From an uncultured Erysipelotrichaceae bacterium (GTDB taxonomy: Bacteria; Bacillota_I; Bacilli_A; RF39; UBA660): a stretch of 64,000 bases of DNA. The notes under the pieces were generated by a model, which searched no databases, was not told the origin of the DNA, and saw only the letters and a program-made list of their open reading frames with translations. Of the stretch, positions 34,668 to 43,372 are shown in pieces. Location: contig CACYLI010000001.1 of the NCBI GenBank assembly GCA_902775285.1, positions 79,251 to 143,250 of the forward strand, read 5' to 3'. Position numbers and translations under genes: made by a program. Position 1 is the stretch's first letter. Each line of letters opens with the position of its first letter.

Positions 34668-36005
34668 TTACTTTAATCTCCTTTTAACTAGTTGTTTTGG
34701 CATTTCTTTTGCCATTTGATAATTCTTATAACTTTCATCATCAGTTACATCTTTAATAATTTTAATAAATTCAGGGGTTTTTATTTCTTGATCTTCGCTA
34801 CTTAATTCAATTTCCATTATTGCTTGATTATCCCATTCAGGATATATATCAATTTCAAAGTATTGATTATTTTCTGATAAACAATATCTTGTTTTATGAA
34901 TCGTATGTAATTTATTGTCTGATTCCATTAGTAATGCTAAATATTCATCTTGTGTAAGTTTTCTTTCTATTTCAATTCTCTTTAATCCTGATATTTTTCT
35001 TTTTTCTGTTAAATAATATAGATAATCGCCATCAATTCCTCTGGCACGAATTCTTCTTTCTACATCATCATTACTTTTTAAATATGTTTGTGTAATATCG
35101 ACTTTAGTACAATTTGGCATATTTTCTAATTCTTTGATATTCGGATAATATATCAAGAATTTTCTCTCAATTTCATATGGCTCTGGTTCACCCAAAAATG
35201 AAGCAATTTCTTTTAATAACCTTTCAAGTTTCTCTTCAAACTCTGTACTGTTATCTATGATTCTAAAATGTGGATGACCAGTCCATGCAGAAATAATTTT
35301 ATCATCAAGTTTTTGAGCTTCTTCTATACTTTCGGTTCTTGCTACATTATTAGCAAGAGTATAAACTTCTTCTTTTCCTTTCGCTGCACTTACAAGATGA
35401 AATACAGCATCATAGGAATCTCTTTCCTTCGTTTCATTTGTTCCCAATTCTTTTAGTATTCTCTTAAATTCAACATCTTTCATATATGCCTTATTATCTA
35501 GAATTCCACGATCACATACTATTAGTATTTTATCATTTTTCATTGTTTTAGCTGCATCATCAAATATTTGCTCTTTTATTTTTTGCAATCTAATTTGAAA
35601 CGTTTGATAGTCATAATTTGTTCCACAAGTCCAAGGGGCTACACCATTTGTAATTAGTTCAGTAGCTGTTTCAGAAACAAATAATACTGTATAACCTCTT
35701 TTTGAAAAATAATTATTAATCCAAGTTAATGCTGTAGTTTTTCCAGCACATGGACCTCCCGTTAAAACAATTTTGCTAATTTTAATTTCTTTCTTATCTT
35801 CTTGAATTTCTAGCAAATCGTTTAACGGAACATTATATAGAGTAGATAACAATTTTAGTTTATCTAAATCTGGTTTTGATTTTCCCATTTCCCATTTGCT
35901 AACCGCTTTATCACTTACATCAAGTTGATAAGCGACAAATCTTTGTGTTAAATTATTTTCTTTTCTAAGTTGGTATAAATAATTTCCAAAATCAATATTT
36001 TTCAT
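34668..36005 (-). CDS. XRE HTH - AAA_28 NTPase - CYTH fusion protein
   Basis: 445 residues in three parts. Residues 1-60 are an XRE helix-turn-helix (LTQRFVAYQLDVSDKAVSKWEMGKSKPDLDKL). Residues 75-260 are a P-loop kinase-like NTPase: GGPCAGKT at 83-90, then VCDRGILD as Walker B-like. Residues about 277-430 are a CYTH (triphosphate tunnel) domain opening with YEIERKFLI and holding RRIRARG and IEIERKLT. AAA_28 plus CYTH is a known pairing thought to act on nucleotides or RNA ends; the added HTH suggests self-regulation. It ends MPKQLVKRRLK. First gene of a seven-gene operon that closes with an NTP pyrophosphatase. Confidence 0.8.
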   Translation of the reverse strand: MKNIDFGNYLYQLRKENNLTQRFVAYQLDVSDKAVSKWEMGKSKPDLDKLKLLSTLYNVPLNDLLEIQEDKKEIKISKIVLTGGPCAGKTTALTWINNYFSKRGYTVLFVSETATELITNGVAPWTCGTNYDYQTFQIRLQKIKEQIFDDAAKTMKNDKILIVCDRGILDNKAYMKDVEFKRILKELGTNETKERDSYDAVFHLVSAAKGKEEVYTLANNVARTESIEEAQKLDDKIISAWTGHPHFRIIDNSTEFEEKLERLLKEIASFLGEPEPYEIERKFLIYYPNIKELENMPNCTKVDITQTYLKSNDDVERRIRARGIDGDYLYYLTEKRKISGLKRIEIERKLTQDEYLALLMESDNKLHTIHKTRYCLSENNQYFEIDIYPEWDNQAIMEIELSSEDQEIKTPEFIKIIKDVTDDESYKNYQMAKEMPKQLVKRRLK

Positions 36006-36090
36006 CTAAACCCTCCTCACAATTACATTATACAATAGAATTATCCATTTTTATCAGTTATCACTCTACTTTTGGTAGAACTTTAAAGCC

Positions 36091-36123
36091 AAAAAAATGA
36101 ACGGAACATTTATTCGTTCCGTT
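36091..36123 (-). terminator. Minus-strand terminator abutting core 3
   Basis: AACGGAAC (36100-36107) pairs with GTTCCGTT (36116-36123); the minus strand continues CATTTTTTT. Confidence 0.8.
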
Positions 36124-36142
36124 CTTCAGGGGGTTTTGGTTG
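36124..36142 (+). repeat. Att core, left end of segment 3
   Basis: CTTCAGGGGGTTTTGGTTG, identical over 19 bases to 53037-53055 in the same orientation. Direct repeats of this kind flank a tyrosine-integrase element; the integrase gene is at 49773. Confidence 0.75.
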
Positions 36143-36239
36143 TATCCTTCAAATATGGTTAAAATGGGCTTTTTTTGATGATTTTTATTTAAAAAATTGT
36201 TGATGTTTCCGTAATTATCCCATTCTTTTTAAGGCCATT

Positions 36240-36258
36240 GTACCTAAATTGTACCTAA
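36240..36258 (+). repeat. Arm-type tandem repeat, left end of segment 3
   Basis: GTACCTAAATT followed by GTACCTAA. The same 19 bases recur at 52942-52960, inside the right end. Likely binding sites for the N-terminal domain of the integrase. Confidence 0.65.
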
Positions 36259-36280
36259 TTATCATTGAACTTTTATATTT

Positions 36281-36631
36281 TTAAAACATTGTTTTCTCAG
36301 CAAATAATTTGTTTTCAATATAATATAGTAAAACAGTTAAAACAAGAATAACTATTGCAATCCACAATACATCTTGAATTACTTTACTAATTACAATTGT
36401 TAGAAAAGTAAGTATAGTATAATTAATCAAAAATCCCAGACTGCCAATCCACCATTCACCTTTTCTACTTATATACCAAGAGCCTGTAATCCTATATGCT
36501 AATCTCACAAAAATACCTCCAAATAATAGATTAACTATATATGCATAATTGGCATCAACAATATTTATAAACGGATTAGGCAACAAAAATTGTCTAACTA
36601 GAAAACTTATAATTCTTATTATTTGATACAT
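36281..36631 (-). CDS. Small integral membrane protein
   Basis: About 116 residues from the ATG at 36631, which follows GGAGG; an ATG four codons earlier overlaps that ribosome site. Three or four membrane segments, with YRITGSWYISRKGEWWIGSLGF between the second and third. No family recognised. It is the leftmost gene of the 16.9-kb element, directly after hsdR. Confidence 0.55.
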   Translation of the reverse strand: MYQIIRIISFLVRQFLLPNPFINIVDANYAYIVNLLFGGIFVRLAYRITGSWYISRKGEWWIGSLGFLINYTILTFLTIVISKVIQDVLWIAIVILVLTVLLYYIENKLFAEKTMF

Positions 36632-36663
36632 ATTATCCTCCATATTAGTTATTTATTATATCA

Positions 36664-36691
36664 TAAAAAAAGATTGTTTTTTACAATCTTT
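36664..36691 (-). terminator. Terminator after hsdR
   Basis: AAAGATTGT (36669-36677) pairs with ACAATCTTT (36683-36691), with a T run on the minus strand. Confidence 0.8.
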
Positions 36692-39600
36692 TAATCTTCT
36701 TGTTGCTTATAACAACCGTTTCCATTTATTAAATCAATAATCATTATTATTATTTGAATAATATTCATTTGACCATCAAATAGTTGGAGTATATTTCCAT
36801 AGTTTGTAAATGGATCTTCATTTAATATTCTCTTATCCATAACGCCATTTTTCATAATATAATTTTTTATTAAATTAATGAATCTTGTTTGTTCAACATT
36901 TAATTCATTTTCATTTATATATTTAGAAAATTCTTTATCAATAGCTTCTTTTGATAATCCAACAGTTTTTCTTACAAGTAATACTAATGATTCATCACTA
37001 TAGTTTAGTTTATATTCGTTTGAATCAGTATTTAACTCATTAAATAAGATTTGTTGCAATTTATTTATTTCTTCTTGACTTATTATTTCATTATTTCTTA
37101 TCTTATTTATGATTTCATTGTCCATATGATTTTTTAAATAAAAGTTCATCTTTTTCTTGTAATCAGTTAATTCGGTTTGAACTATTCTTCTATCATCATG
37201 TTCAACAATATTAATTTCATCATTAAAATCAGTATATACATCTGGCCTAATTCTTCTTGGCAAATATTTAATTAATTCTCTTAATGAATTTCTTATTCTT
37301 TCAATCTCTAATATATTAACTTTGATAATATAATTATCTTGAATAATTTTTTTAATATCTTCATTTCTTAATTGAACTTGTGGAATATTATTTAATCTCA
37401 TAAGCCCTTCACCAATATAATTTAATCTATTTACTTCTCTATCAAACTTAATATTTAACATTTTTGATAGTTCTATTGCTAACATTAGTCTATCAAATTG
37501 TTTTGCTGATTCATCATTGTCATTTGACATAATTAGCAAAGTTAAATTGTCTTTTATTTCTTTAACAGTTAGATCAGTCAAATTATTCCAGTTAACTATT
37601 TCCTTATATTTTTCAACATATTTAATTTTCTGTTTAACATCAAATTTTAAAGGGTTTAATGAGGATATAGTATCGACTAAGTTATCTAATAATAAATTTT
37701 TGTAATTAATGTATTCTTGATCATTTAAATATTCTACTTTTTCCAATTCTTTTACAATATCAACTTTTAATTCAAATATAAATTGAGACAAACTCATTCC
37801 AATTGTTGATTCTTTTCCTTTAGGGTTTTGTTCAAAGAATTCAAAATTATTACAAGCATCAAATATGTAAAACTCTTTTTTGTCTCTACCCCATCCTAAC
37901 AAGTTTGGACACAATCTTGTGCCACGTCCAATCATTTGTAAAAATTTCACTTTAGATTTTACATCTTTAAAAAATACAAGATTCAATATTTCTGGAATAT
38001 CAATTCCTGTATCTAGCATGTCAACAGAAATTGCAATTTGTGGCATTTTATTAATATCTGAAAAATCATCAATTAATGAAGAATAATAATTTGTATGAAT
38101 ATCAATAACTCTAGCAAATTGCCCACCATATTGCGGATATAACAAATTAAATCTTTCTTCAATCGCTAGAGCATGTTTATGATTTTTTGCAAAAATAATT
38201 GTTTTGCCTAATTTATCATTGCTTTCAACTTTTATTCCCCTGTCCATTAATATATTTAAAATTTTATCAATTGTTTCACTATTAAACAACCAACTATTTA
38301 TAGATGAAGCGTTTACAGTATCAATTATTTCTTCATCATTTGCAAATGTGTCTTCAAACTTTTCTTTATCTTCCTCAGACAAATCACTATATTTAATTCC
38401 ATTTTTTATAAAATCAGTCGAACATTCTATAGTATGATAATCAACTAAGAATCCATCTCTTACTGCTTCTTCATATTCATAAGAATAAGTTGGAACATTA
38501 TCTTGCAATTCAAATATTTTATAAGTATTTTTATCAATATCACTTCTTGGAGTTGCAGTTAATCCCAATAAAATACCATCAAAGTAGTCAAATATTGCTT
38601 GATATTTCTTATAAATTGATCTATGGGCCTCATCTACTATAATCAAATCAAAATGGCCTACTGTGAATAATTTTTTACCATTTTTTGTTTTAACTTCATC
38701 AATAGCATTCATCATTGTTTGATAAGTAGAAAAAACCATACGCGCATTCTCAGCATTATCCTTATCAATTGTTAGATTAATTGTTGATAAAGATGGCATT
38801 AATTTGTTAAATTGCTTTTTAGCTTGCTTAACTAATTCTGCTCTATCAGCTAAAAACAACACATTTTTAACCCAATTAGAATTCGTTAACACATCTACAA
38901 TTGATATAGCTGTTCTTGTTTTTCCAGTACCAGTTGCCATTACTAATAATCCTTTTCTCTGATGATTATTTAAATCATCACAAAAAGACTTAATAGCCTC
39001 TTGTTGATAAGTCCTATTAGTAATATTTTCATCTATTGAAATATTTTTTAAACTTTTCTTTAAACTTCTTCTATCAATTAATAACTGCAATTGGTCTTGC
39101 GTATAATAACCTGAAACTTTTCTATATGGATAATTTACATCATCCCAAATATAAGTATCAAATCCATTACTAAAAAATATAATTGGTCGTTGACCATACT
39201 TTAATTCCAAACAGTCAGCATATATTTTGGCTTGCTGTTGACCTACTCTAGCATCTTTAGATGTTTTTTTTGCTTCGACAAGACCTACTGGTTTTCCATT
39301 TGCTCCCATTAAAACATAATCAACGAAACCATCGCCTGATACATTAGGCATACCTGTGACTGGCATTTCTTCAACAATATTATTATTGAATTCCCATCCA
39401 GCAATTTCTAAGTCTAAGTCAATGTACTGCTTTCTAGTTTTGAATTCAGAAATATCTTTTATATCAAATGGTATACTATTTTGTTTTTTCTTTCTATTAT
39501 TGAAAGAAACACCTCTCAACTCTTCATATTGTTTTTGCAATTCTTCTATAGTTTTTTCTTTTGATTCAATTTGTTGTATTAAGTCTAATTTTTTCTTTTC

Positions 39601-40044
39601 TAATGCTTTATTATTTTCAGGAATTGGTATAATTGATTCATCAAATTTATGTTCAATATAATTATCACAATATAAATATGTTATCCATAAAACAAAATCA
39701 TGTAAATTTTTAAGTGACAAAATTGACTCTTCTTTTTTTATTTTTACATTACTATGAACAGATTGATTTCCTAATTTTTGAATATAAACTATTTTTTTAA
39801 ACAATCCTTCATCAATAATATATCTAAAATTTCTATCATATATCAATGTTGCTAATGTTTGCTGATAAGGTATTTTTAATTCTCCATCAACACCATAAAC
39901 CCACTTCACACCTATTTCTAGTGCTTTACGAGCCATTATAGCACATGTTGATGAAGTCACAGCTAAACTTTTTTCTGCTTCTACACATGCATCTTTTAAA
40001 TCTTCTAATCTAGTGTCACTAATAAAATCGAAATTAGACTTCAT
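36691..40044 (-). CDS. hsdR: Type I restriction enzyme R subunit (HsdR)
   Basis: 1,117 residues. Residues about 1-130 resemble DUF4145, and 150-180 a coiled coil. The nuclease domain has DGFVDYVLM and VEAKK (D242, E257, K259: PD-ExK). Helicase motifs follow: TGTGKT (371-376), DEAH in LIIVDEAHRSIYKKYQ, LTATPR and the GTRLCP motif VI (MIGRGTRLCP). The C-terminus matches the EcoEI-type R domain. It translocates DNA with ATP and cuts at a distance when unmethylated sites meet. It lies after the hsdS and recombinase genes on the same strand, with its own terminator. Confidence 0.95.
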   Translation of the reverse strand: MKSNFDFISDTRLEDLKDACVEAEKSLAVTSSTCAIMARKALEIGVKWVYGVDGELKIPYQQTLATLIYDRNFRYIIDEGLFKKIVYIQKLGNQSVHSNVKIKKEESILSLKNLHDFVLWITYLYCDNYIEHKFDESIIPIPENNKALEKKKLDLIQQIESKEKTIEELQKQYEELRGVSFNNRKKKQNSIPFDIKDISEFKTRKQYIDLDLEIAGWEFNNNIVEEMPVTGMPNVSGDGFVDYVLMGANGKPVGLVEAKKTSKDARVGQQQAKIYADCLELKYGQRPIIFFSNGFDTYIWDDVNYPYRKVSGYYTQDQLQLLIDRRSLKKSLKNISIDENITNRTYQQEAIKSFCDDLNNHQRKGLLVMATGTGKTRTAISIVDVLTNSNWVKNVLFLADRAELVKQAKKQFNKLMPSLSTINLTIDKDNAENARMVFSTYQTMMNAIDEVKTKNGKKLFTVGHFDLIIVDEAHRSIYKKYQAIFDYFDGILLGLTATPRSDIDKNTYKIFELQDNVPTYSYEYEEAVRDGFLVDYHTIECSTDFIKNGIKYSDLSEEDKEKFEDTFANDEEIIDTVNASSINSWLFNSETIDKILNILMDRGIKVESNDKLGKTIIFAKNHKHALAIEERFNLLYPQYGGQFARVIDIHTNYYSSLIDDFSDINKMPQIAISVDMLDTGIDIPEILNLVFFKDVKSKVKFLQMIGRGTRLCPNLLGWGRDKKEFYIFDACNNFEFFEQNPKGKESTIGMSLSQFIFELKVDIVKELEKVEYLNDQEYINYKNLLLDNLVDTISSLNPLKFDVKQKIKYVEKYKEIVNWNNLTDLTVKEIKDNLTLLIMSNDNDESAKQFDRLMLAIELSKMLNIKFDREVNRLNYIGEGLMRLNNIPQVQLRNEDIKKIIQDNYIIKVNILEIERIRNSLRELIKYLPRRIRPDVYTDFNDEINIVEHDDRRIVQTELTDYKKKMNFYLKNHMDNEIINKIRNNEIISQEEINKLQQILFNELNTDSNEYKLNYSDESLVLLVRKTVGLSKEAIDKEFSKYINENELNVEQTRFINLIKNYIMKNGVMDKRILNEDPFTNYGNILQLFDGQMNIIQIIIMIIDLINGNGCYKQQED

Positions 40045-40079
40045 ATTCCCAACTCCTAATTACATAATACAATATAATT

Positions 40080-40688
40080 TTAACACAAAATTATAATTTT
40101 ACATAATAATTGCCTAATTTTCTTACATACAAATTTCTGTTTATCGATTTGTTCAACTAACTCTACAAACTTGTTTTGTAATTCTATTGGAGGTGTTATA
40201 ACATCTAAATCAGATAATATTTGAAGATTTATATTTTTTTGAGCAACTTGTGTTGCTTTACTATCAATAATCTTTTGCAAAAAAGAAAACCAATAATGGA
40301 TAAATATACTTTTAATTTTATTATTTGGGTTAAAACCTACAACACTATCTGGAAAGCAAGCATCAAAATTCAATATTCCAGTTTGAGCAATATTAGCAGC
40401 AATTGTAATACATAAAGTGCCTTTTGGCCACATTTTACTTTGCTTTAACCCTAATTCAGAATAAGTCGAACTATAATCTTTGATGTATAATCCAGAATTT
40501 GACACATCTCCTGTTTGAATTAATGGATATGGACCATTTAATAGCTCTGGTGCATTTCTCGGTCTATATTTAGACACACCTCTACCAAAATCACCAAGTT
40601 CAGTAAATTTATTTAAATCCCAACCTTTTTCATTGTATACAGGATCACCAAACATCTCGACAAACTGAGATTTGAAATATACTAGCAA
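40080..40688 (-). pseudogene. Silent half hsdS cassette (one target-recognition domain)
   Basis: The frame begins without a usable start (only TTG, no ribosome site), inside the 26-bp repeat that encodes FKSQFVEMFG, and carries a single recognition domain (GWDLNKFTELGDFGRGVSKY through SDLDVITPPIELQNKFVELVEQIDKQKF). It directly follows the recombinase gene and overlaps its end. It looks like a storage copy of an hsdS 3' half, usable after recombination at the repeat. The last residues (KKIRQLLCKIIILC) depart from the family, suggesting a frameshift near 40110. Confidence 0.75.
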
Positions 40689-41662
40689 ATGTATTTATGG
40701 TGTGATAGTTTAACATTATTTTGGTTTACCATCGCATATTGTAATGTTGTGTCAATTTTAGCGTGTCCAAGTAATCTTTGAACCTGTTCTATTGGCATTC
40801 CCTTATCAATTGCTTTGGTAGCTAATGTCCTTCTAAATTTATGTGGATGAACTTTATAAACATTTAATTGCTCTCCTAATTTTCTCAGTCTTATTTCAAC
40901 TCCACTGATTTCAAGTCTTTTATAAGGTTTTAATAAACTTACAAAAAGTGCATCATTTGTATCATTTCTTGTCTTTAAATATTTTTCTAAATGTAATTTT
41001 GTTCTAGCGTCAAAATATACTTCTCTTTCTTTGCTTCCTTTGCCAAAAACAATACAAGATCTACTATTAAAGTCAATATCATTTTTGTTTAATTTTACAA
41101 GTTCACCCACTCTAACTCCTGTTGATGATAAAAAATCTATTAGAGCTAAATCTCGAATTTCTATACAGCCATCTCTTAACTTTTCTAGAATTTCATCACT
41201 ATAAGTTTCTCTCACAATTTTTGTTGTTTTTATCTTGTGAATCCTTCTTATAGGACTTTTAACTATATAATCTTCATCCTCAAGCCAAGAAAAGAAACTT
41301 GATAAAATTCTTCTTACATTATCAATAGTTACTTTACTACAATTATTTTTTTGTTGATAATCTGTTAAATATTTTCTCAAATCTTCTGTTTGAATAACTT
41401 TAATATCTTTACCAATATTTTCCAACATATTTTCAATAGTGGTTTTATAATAATTGATTGTTCTATCGGAACAGCCTTCCACTTTTTTAGAAGATATAAA
41501 TAGTGTTGCATAATCAACTATTTTCTCTTCTAAAACATTAACCTGAATGATATCAAATGCATAAAAATTATGATTTAATATTTCATTTAATTTTTCAAGT
41601 TGATAATTGTTGAGATATGAATTCATTTCACTACTAATTGTTCTAATTATATTTTCTTTCAT
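40682..41662 (-). CDS. Tyrosine recombinase of the hsd locus
   Basis: 326 residues with AGGGGG before the ATG. The core-binding domain spans about 45-150 (KTTIENMLENIGKDIKVIQ, SFFSWLEDEDYIVKSP). The catalytic part has STGVRVGEL (Arg), GKGSKEREV (Lys), HPHKFRRTLA (His and Arg), LGHAKIDTTLQYAMV (His and Tyr). XerC/D-like recombinases sit next to duplicated hsdS genes in phase-variable type I systems and shuffle recognition domains. Here it lies between the expressed hsdS genes and a silent cassette, separated from the former by a terminator. Distinct from the element integrase at 49773. Confidence 0.9.
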   Translation of the reverse strand: MKENIIRTISSEMNSYLNNYQLEKLNEILNHNFYAFDIIQVNVLEEKIVDYATLFISSKKVEGCSDRTINYYKTTIENMLENIGKDIKVIQTEDLRKYLTDYQQKNNCSKVTIDNVRRILSSFFSWLEDEDYIVKSPIRRIHKIKTTKIVRETYSDEILEKLRDGCIEIRDLALIDFLSSTGVRVGELVKLNKNDIDFNSRSCIVFGKGSKEREVYFDARTKLHLEKYLKTRNDTNDALFVSLLKPYKRLEISGVEIRLRKLGEQLNVYKVHPHKFRRTLATKAIDKGMPIEQVQRLLGHAKIDTTLQYAMVNQNNVKLSHHKYIC

Positions 41663-41706
41663 ATATCATTCCCCCTTTTTTAGAACGATACATATTATAT
41701 CATGTA

Positions 41707-41737
41707 TTAAAAAAGAGTATTTATCCAAAATACTCTT
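41707..41737 (-). terminator. Terminator after hsdS
   Basis: AAGAGTATTT (41713-41722) pairs with AAATACTCTT (41728-41737), overlapping the hsdS stop codon; T run on the minus strand. Confidence 0.8.
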
Positions 41738-42830
41738 GCATTAATGCTGATTGTAATTCTTTTAATTTTTCTAATTGCTTTTCAAATTCAAATTTCTGTT
41801 TATCGATTTGTTCCACTATTGTTGCATATTTATTTTGTATATCTATTGGTGGCAATGGAATCATCAGTAATCCAATTATTTTGGCTGAAGGTAAATGAGT
41901 CAAACAAGCATTTCTAATATCGTGACTCAATTCACCAAGCATATATTGCTTCCATAGTTCCTCAAAATATTTATAATTTATTTTATTATTAAGAGTTATT
42001 TTAAGTAAAGATGCACTTATTATTCCACGTTCCATTTCGTTATCTAGTCTCAATAATTTACCCAATGTGCCATCACATGTAACAATATAATCTTTTGGTT
42101 TCAATTCGAACTTATACATTTTAGAATCAAAGTACTCTTTAGAAATATAATAATTTCCCAACGATTCATCTTGTTGTATTGCATTTATTTGAATGTACAC
42201 TTTATACGTATCATCAGATTTTGGTACATATAAAGATTTTTTTATATCGCTACCAAATGGCCCTTTAAGCATACTATCAGTACACTTATTAAATTCAATT
42301 AAATTGTATTTAAAACCATCTTGCTTATTTCCAAACATCTCGACAAACTGAGATTTTATTATTTCATCAAGTTTTAATATTTCATTTTTCTTAATTAGTA
42401 TTCCATTTTCGATTTTTTCAAATAATTTAACAATATTTTTTTGTTCTGACAATGGTAAAACTTTTATCATTACTTTGTTTAAACTATTAATTGTTATTTG
42501 AGGTTGAGCAGACCCTGATATGACATTTTTCATATCATAATTCTTAAGATAAAAATATAAATATTTTATATCACATTTAGAAGTATCTAAATTATCCAAA
42601 CACATAGCATTTCCATTTATATAAGAGTAAGGCTCAGAGATATGAACATTTCCACATGTAGCACCTCTACACGTGATCATTAATGTTTTTTCTTTATGAT
42701 TATAATCATCATATTTTCCAATTATACCATTTGCTCCATATACTAAATATTTTCCGTCAGCAATTAATTCATTTGTTGCCAAGGTCTTCCATTGCTTTGG
42801 GTTACATAAATCAGTTAGCTTATACTGCAT
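41721..42830 (-). CDS. hsdS: Type I specificity subunit HsdS, two recognition domains
   Basis: About 369 residues from the ATG at 42830, 7 bases after AGGAGG. First recognition domain about 1-130 (MQYKLTDLCNPKQWKTL through VLPLSEQKNIVKLFEKIE), spacer with IIKSQFVEMFG, second domain about 165-330 (KGPFGSDIKKSLYVP through PLPPIDIQNKYATIVEQIDKQ), and a closing coiled coil. Length is a little short of the usual 400. Each domain reads half of the bipartite DNA site. Together with HsdM it makes the methyltransferase. Confidence 0.9.
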   Translation of the reverse strand: MQYKLTDLCNPKQWKTLATNELIADGKYLVYGANGIIGKYDDYNHKEKTLMITCRGATCGNVHISEPYSYINGNAMCLDNLDTSKCDIKYLYFYLKNYDMKNVISGSAQPQITINSLNKVMIKVLPLSEQKNIVKLFEKIENGILIKKNEILKLDEIIKSQFVEMFGNKQDGFKYNLIEFNKCTDSMLKGPFGSDIKKSLYVPKSDDTYKVYIQINAIQQDESLGNYYISKEYFDSKMYKFELKPKDYIVTCDGTLGKLLRLDNEMERGIISASLLKITLNNKINYKYFEELWKQYMLGELSHDIRNACLTHLPSAKIIGLLMIPLPPIDIQNKYATIVEQIDKQKFEFEKQLEKLKELQSALMQEYFG

Positions 42831-43371
42831 AAACATCCTCCTCAACAAACTGAGATTTGATTAATTCATTTAGTTTATTTATTTGCTTTATTTTGTTGGA
42901 AATCAAACAATCTATTTTCTTCAATTTACTAACAATTTTTATTTGTTCATTGATAGTGGGTATACTGTTAATTATTATTTTACCTAATCCTTCATTTGTT
43001 ATAGCTTTTTGAGTAGCTCCTGAACAATTTTTATCCTTTTGTTTATTAAATGATTCACTATTCAAAAAATAATATAGATATTCATTATTAACATTTTCTT
43101 TTGGTTTCAAGCAACAAAAACCTGTTGAATATATATTGTTTATATTATCTTTGTCTGCTATTAAAACTTTTTTTGTGTTTAACATTTTAGCAAATAAAAT
43201 TTCATTTTCACTTATTTCAATATTAGCTCTAGATGGTTTATTATCATACGTTACTACAGTATATTGAAAAATACTATTATCTATAACATCACCTGTTGCT
43301 ATATATTTTTTTTGACCACAAAACTTTTTAACCGATTTCCCACTTATATCGCATATATCTAAAAGCTTCAT
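42820..43371 (-). CDS. hsdS: Half-length HsdS-like protein (single recognition domain)
   Basis: 183 residues. One recognition domain (MKLLDICDISGKSVKKF through INSIPTINEQIKIVSKLKKID) and its spacer end at NELIKSQFVEEDVYAV, exactly at repeat 1. The reading frame then stops, and the next hsdS start lies within its last codons with its ribosome site. Its ATG follows the hsdM stop by one base. It may act as a half-subunit that dimerises, or supply a first domain when recombined with the other copies. Confidence 0.8.
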   Translation of the reverse strand: MKLLDICDISGKSVKKFCGQKKYIATGDVIDNSIFQYTVVTYDNKPSRANIEISENEILFAKMLNTKKVLIADKDNINNIYSTGFCCLKPKENVNNEYLYYFLNSESFNKQKDKNCSGATQKAITNEGLGKIIINSIPTINEQIKIVSKLKKIDCLISNKIKQINKLNELIKSQFVEEDVYAV

Positions 43372-43372
43372 A

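Larger units (their letters stand above)
36006..36280. other. Junction of segments 2 and 3
   Basis: Contains no gene that I can support. It has the start region of the NTPase-CYTH gene, a minus-strand terminator (36091-36123), the 19-bp core 3, a left-end motif (36156-36176) and arm repeats (36240-36258). Confidence 0.6.
40648..42858 (-). repeat. Three direct repeats within the hsdS genes
   Basis: A 26-base sequence at 40648-40673 is identical to 42331-42356. Its first 18 bases (minus strand AAATCTCAGTTTGTCGAG) recur with one mismatch at 42841-42858. Each encodes KSQFVE in the spacer after a recognition domain. All three have the same orientation. Confidence 0.85.

Noticed and set aside
40080..43371. 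Invertible hsdS switch with inverted repeats
   Set aside because: All three shared repeats run in the same direction and all hsdS copies are on the minus strand; only deletion or exchange models fit.
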